A program made the translations under genes and the position numbers. DNA of 6,651 bases from an uncultured Oribacterium sp. (lineage in GTDB: Bacteria; Bacillota; Clostridia; Lachnospirales; Lachnospiraceae): NCBI GenBank assembly GCA_934279105.1, contig CAKQWR010000109.1, positions 1-6,651 on the forward strand. The letters run 5' to 3'. Under the pieces are notes generated by a model that was given only the letters and a program-made list of their open reading frames with translations, was not told the DNA's origin and ran no database searches. The stretch's first letter is position 1; the number at the start of each line of letters is the position of its first letter. Below, one piece after another: positions 5,855-6,651 of the stretch.

Positions 5855-6415
5855 GTGAACGATTATCCGTTAACAGCGAAAGAACAGCATAAAAGAAAAG
5901 AAAAACTGGCGAAAATGCGGCAGAGTGTCATGCTCATACTCATGCTCATCGCGGGATTGTACTACCTGATGGTAGAGCGAAGCCAGATGACGAACACCGT
6001 GGTCGTGACGAGTGTGAAAGAGGCGTCTTCGACAGTGGAAGAGGGAAATTCGATTGCGGCAGGTGAAACGACGAAATATACAATAGAAGGTTTTGCAGAG
6101 CCGGAATCTATAGAACAGCCAGTGAACGATACAAGCCCGATCGCACAGGCCGTATCGGATACTGCTGCGCCCCCAATACAGGCTGTACCTGTAGCGGAAA
6201 TAACCGCGATACAGATCGAAGACAAGCGCGTGAACCTGAACACGGCGACGCTGGAAGAGCTCGATGAACTACCTGGTGTCGGTCCATCGACCGCGAAGAA
6301 CATCATCGCTTATCGCGAAGCACATGGTGGCTTTGCCGCACCGGAAGAAATCATGAACGTAAAACGAATCGGAGAGAAGACCTATATGAAGTTGAAAGAG
6401 CTGATTAAAGTCTGA
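5855..6415 (+). CDS. Membrane-anchored helix-hairpin-helix protein, ComEA-type
   Basis: A 186-residue protein. It has a basic, Lys-rich head (8-22), one transmembrane segment (about 24-40), a roughly 85-residue Ser/Thr/Glu/Pro-rich linker, and a C-terminal HhH pair (126-186). The pair starts RVNLNTATLEELDELPGVG, with first hairpin LPGVGPSTAKNI (139-150), the YREAHGGF turn (153-160) and second hairpin VKRIGEKTYMKL (169-180). This is the ComEA fold, which binds double-stranded DNA outside the membrane during transformation. The N-in/C-out layout agrees. Unlike longer ComEA proteins, no SLBB-like domain is visible, and comEC is not adjacent, so a role in DNA uptake is an inference. Start: AAGGA (5844-5848) lies 6 nt before GTG 5855. 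The frame stays open to GTG 5768 and ATG 5774, which lack a good ribosome binding site but would add up to 29 residues. Confidence 0.8.
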   Translation: MNDYPLTAKEQHKRKEKLAKMRQSVMLILMLIAGLYYLMVERSQMTNTVVVTSVKEASSTVEEGNSIAAGETTKYTIEGFAEPESIEQPVNDTSPIAQAVSDTAAPPIQAVPVAEITAIQIEDKRVNLNTATLEELDELPGVGPSTAKNIIAYREAHGGFAAPEEIMNVKRIGEKTYMKLKELIKV

Positions 6416-6444
6416 TTCGTTCTGGTACAAATTTGAAAGCTATT

Positions 6445-6490
6445 TGAAAACAGAATGCATAAAATCTGTTTTCACGTTGGTTTTATGCAT
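6445..6490 (+). other. Two interlocking 10-bp inverted repeats after the HhH gene (terminator or switch region)
   Basis: TGAAAACAGA (6445-6454) pairs with TCTGTTTTCA (6465-6474). Its entire 10-nt loop, ATGCATAAAA (6455-6464), pairs perfectly with TTTTATGCAT (6481-6490). The four arms alternate without gaps apart from CGTTGG, so the hairpins are mutually exclusive or form a partial pseudoknot. Each is followed by a modest TTTT run, so one or both may end the HhH-gene transcript. The last arm overlaps the spacer of the next promoter. Confidence 0.5.
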
Positions 6491-6505
6491 GTTTTGTGGT
6501 ATCAT
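6477..6505 (+). promoter_or_regulatory. Extended -10 promoter of the Asp23-like gene
   Basis: TATCAT -10 (6500-6505, 5 of 6) preceded by an extended TGG motif (6497-6499). A 17-bp spacer separates it from a weak TTGGTT -35 (6477-6482, 3 of 6). The start point near 6512 would leave a leader of about 57 nt before ATG 6569. ATGCAT palindromes at 6455-6460 and 6485-6490, 30 bp apart, flank or overlap its -35 and could be regulator contacts. Confidence 0.5.
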
Positions 6506-6568
6506 GTTTCCATAGTTTAGTCTAAATTCTCGGATTATGCCCGGGTGGAGTACATACGGAGGTTCTAT

Positions 6569-6651
6569 ATGGAACAGAATGAAGAGAGAGCAACACATGT
6601 TGTATATGAGAAGGATGAGCATGGTCAGATCGTCATCGCGGATGAGGTCGT
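6569..6651 (+). CDS. Start of an Asp23/Gls24-family-like protein, 3'-truncated by the window edge
   Basis: Only the first 27 codons are visible, MEQNEERATHVVYEKDEHGQ and then IVIADEV, running off the window. A GxIxIADEVV stretch a few residues after an acidic head is typical of the N-terminus of Asp23/Gls24 (alkaline-shock/envelope-stress) proteins in Bacillota, which continue into an alanine-rich domain not seen here. The start is firm: CGGAGG at 6557-6562 lies 6 nt before ATG 6569, and an extended -10 promoter lies upstream. The family assignment rests on one short motif and could be wrong. Confidence 0.6.
   Translation, partial: MEQNEERATHVVYEKDEHGQIVIADEV

Overview
The window reads as a low-copy chromosomal stretch from an anaerobic Bacillota, most likely Clostridia/Lachnospiraceae-like. 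This is an inference from the ECF-type vitamin S components (ThiW, ThiT), a TPP riboswitch, strong AGGAGG-type ribosome binding sites, a ComEA-type HhH protein and the start of an Asp23/Gls24-like gene. Genes are moderately GC-rich and the gaps are clearly AT-richer. No mobile element, CRISPR array, tRNA or rRNA was seen.

Layout. 1-2407 (+) is a thiamine-precursor salvage cluster: the 3' part of thiD (HMP/HMP-P kinase), thiW (predicted ECF S component for the thiazole precursor) and thiM (hydroxyethylthiazole kinase). 2408-2985 is a long AT-rich gap with two + strand terminator-like hairpins, a pair of 10-bp direct repeats and a good promoter. 2986-4752 (+) is a CstA-family carbon-starvation/pyruvate-type transporter. 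A 63-bp hairpin at 4868-4930 separates it from the convergent thiT (5003-5536, -), an ECF thiamine S component. thiT is preceded by a textbook TPP riboswitch and a consensus promoter. Diverging from thiT is a membrane-anchored helix-hairpin-helix protein (5855-6415, +). It is followed by an unusual interlocking double inverted repeat, a promoter, and the first 27 codons of an Asp23-like gene.

How it fits together. ThiW would import hydroxyethylthiazole for ThiM, ThiD would phosphorylate HMP, and ThiT would import ready-made thiamine under TPP feedback. ThiE, which joins the two halves, and the EcfA/EcfA'/EcfT module that both S components need are not in the window. cstA looks like an independent transcription unit between the two thiamine loci. 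No wholly new gene system was evident. The most interesting signals are regulatory or structural: a thiT leader in which the Shine-Dalgarno sequence also forms a terminator-like arm, a ThiT with the usual binding-pocket His replaced by Ala, the interlocking palindromes at 6445-6490, and an over-represented GAATTCGA octamer that sits at the apex of both long hairpins.
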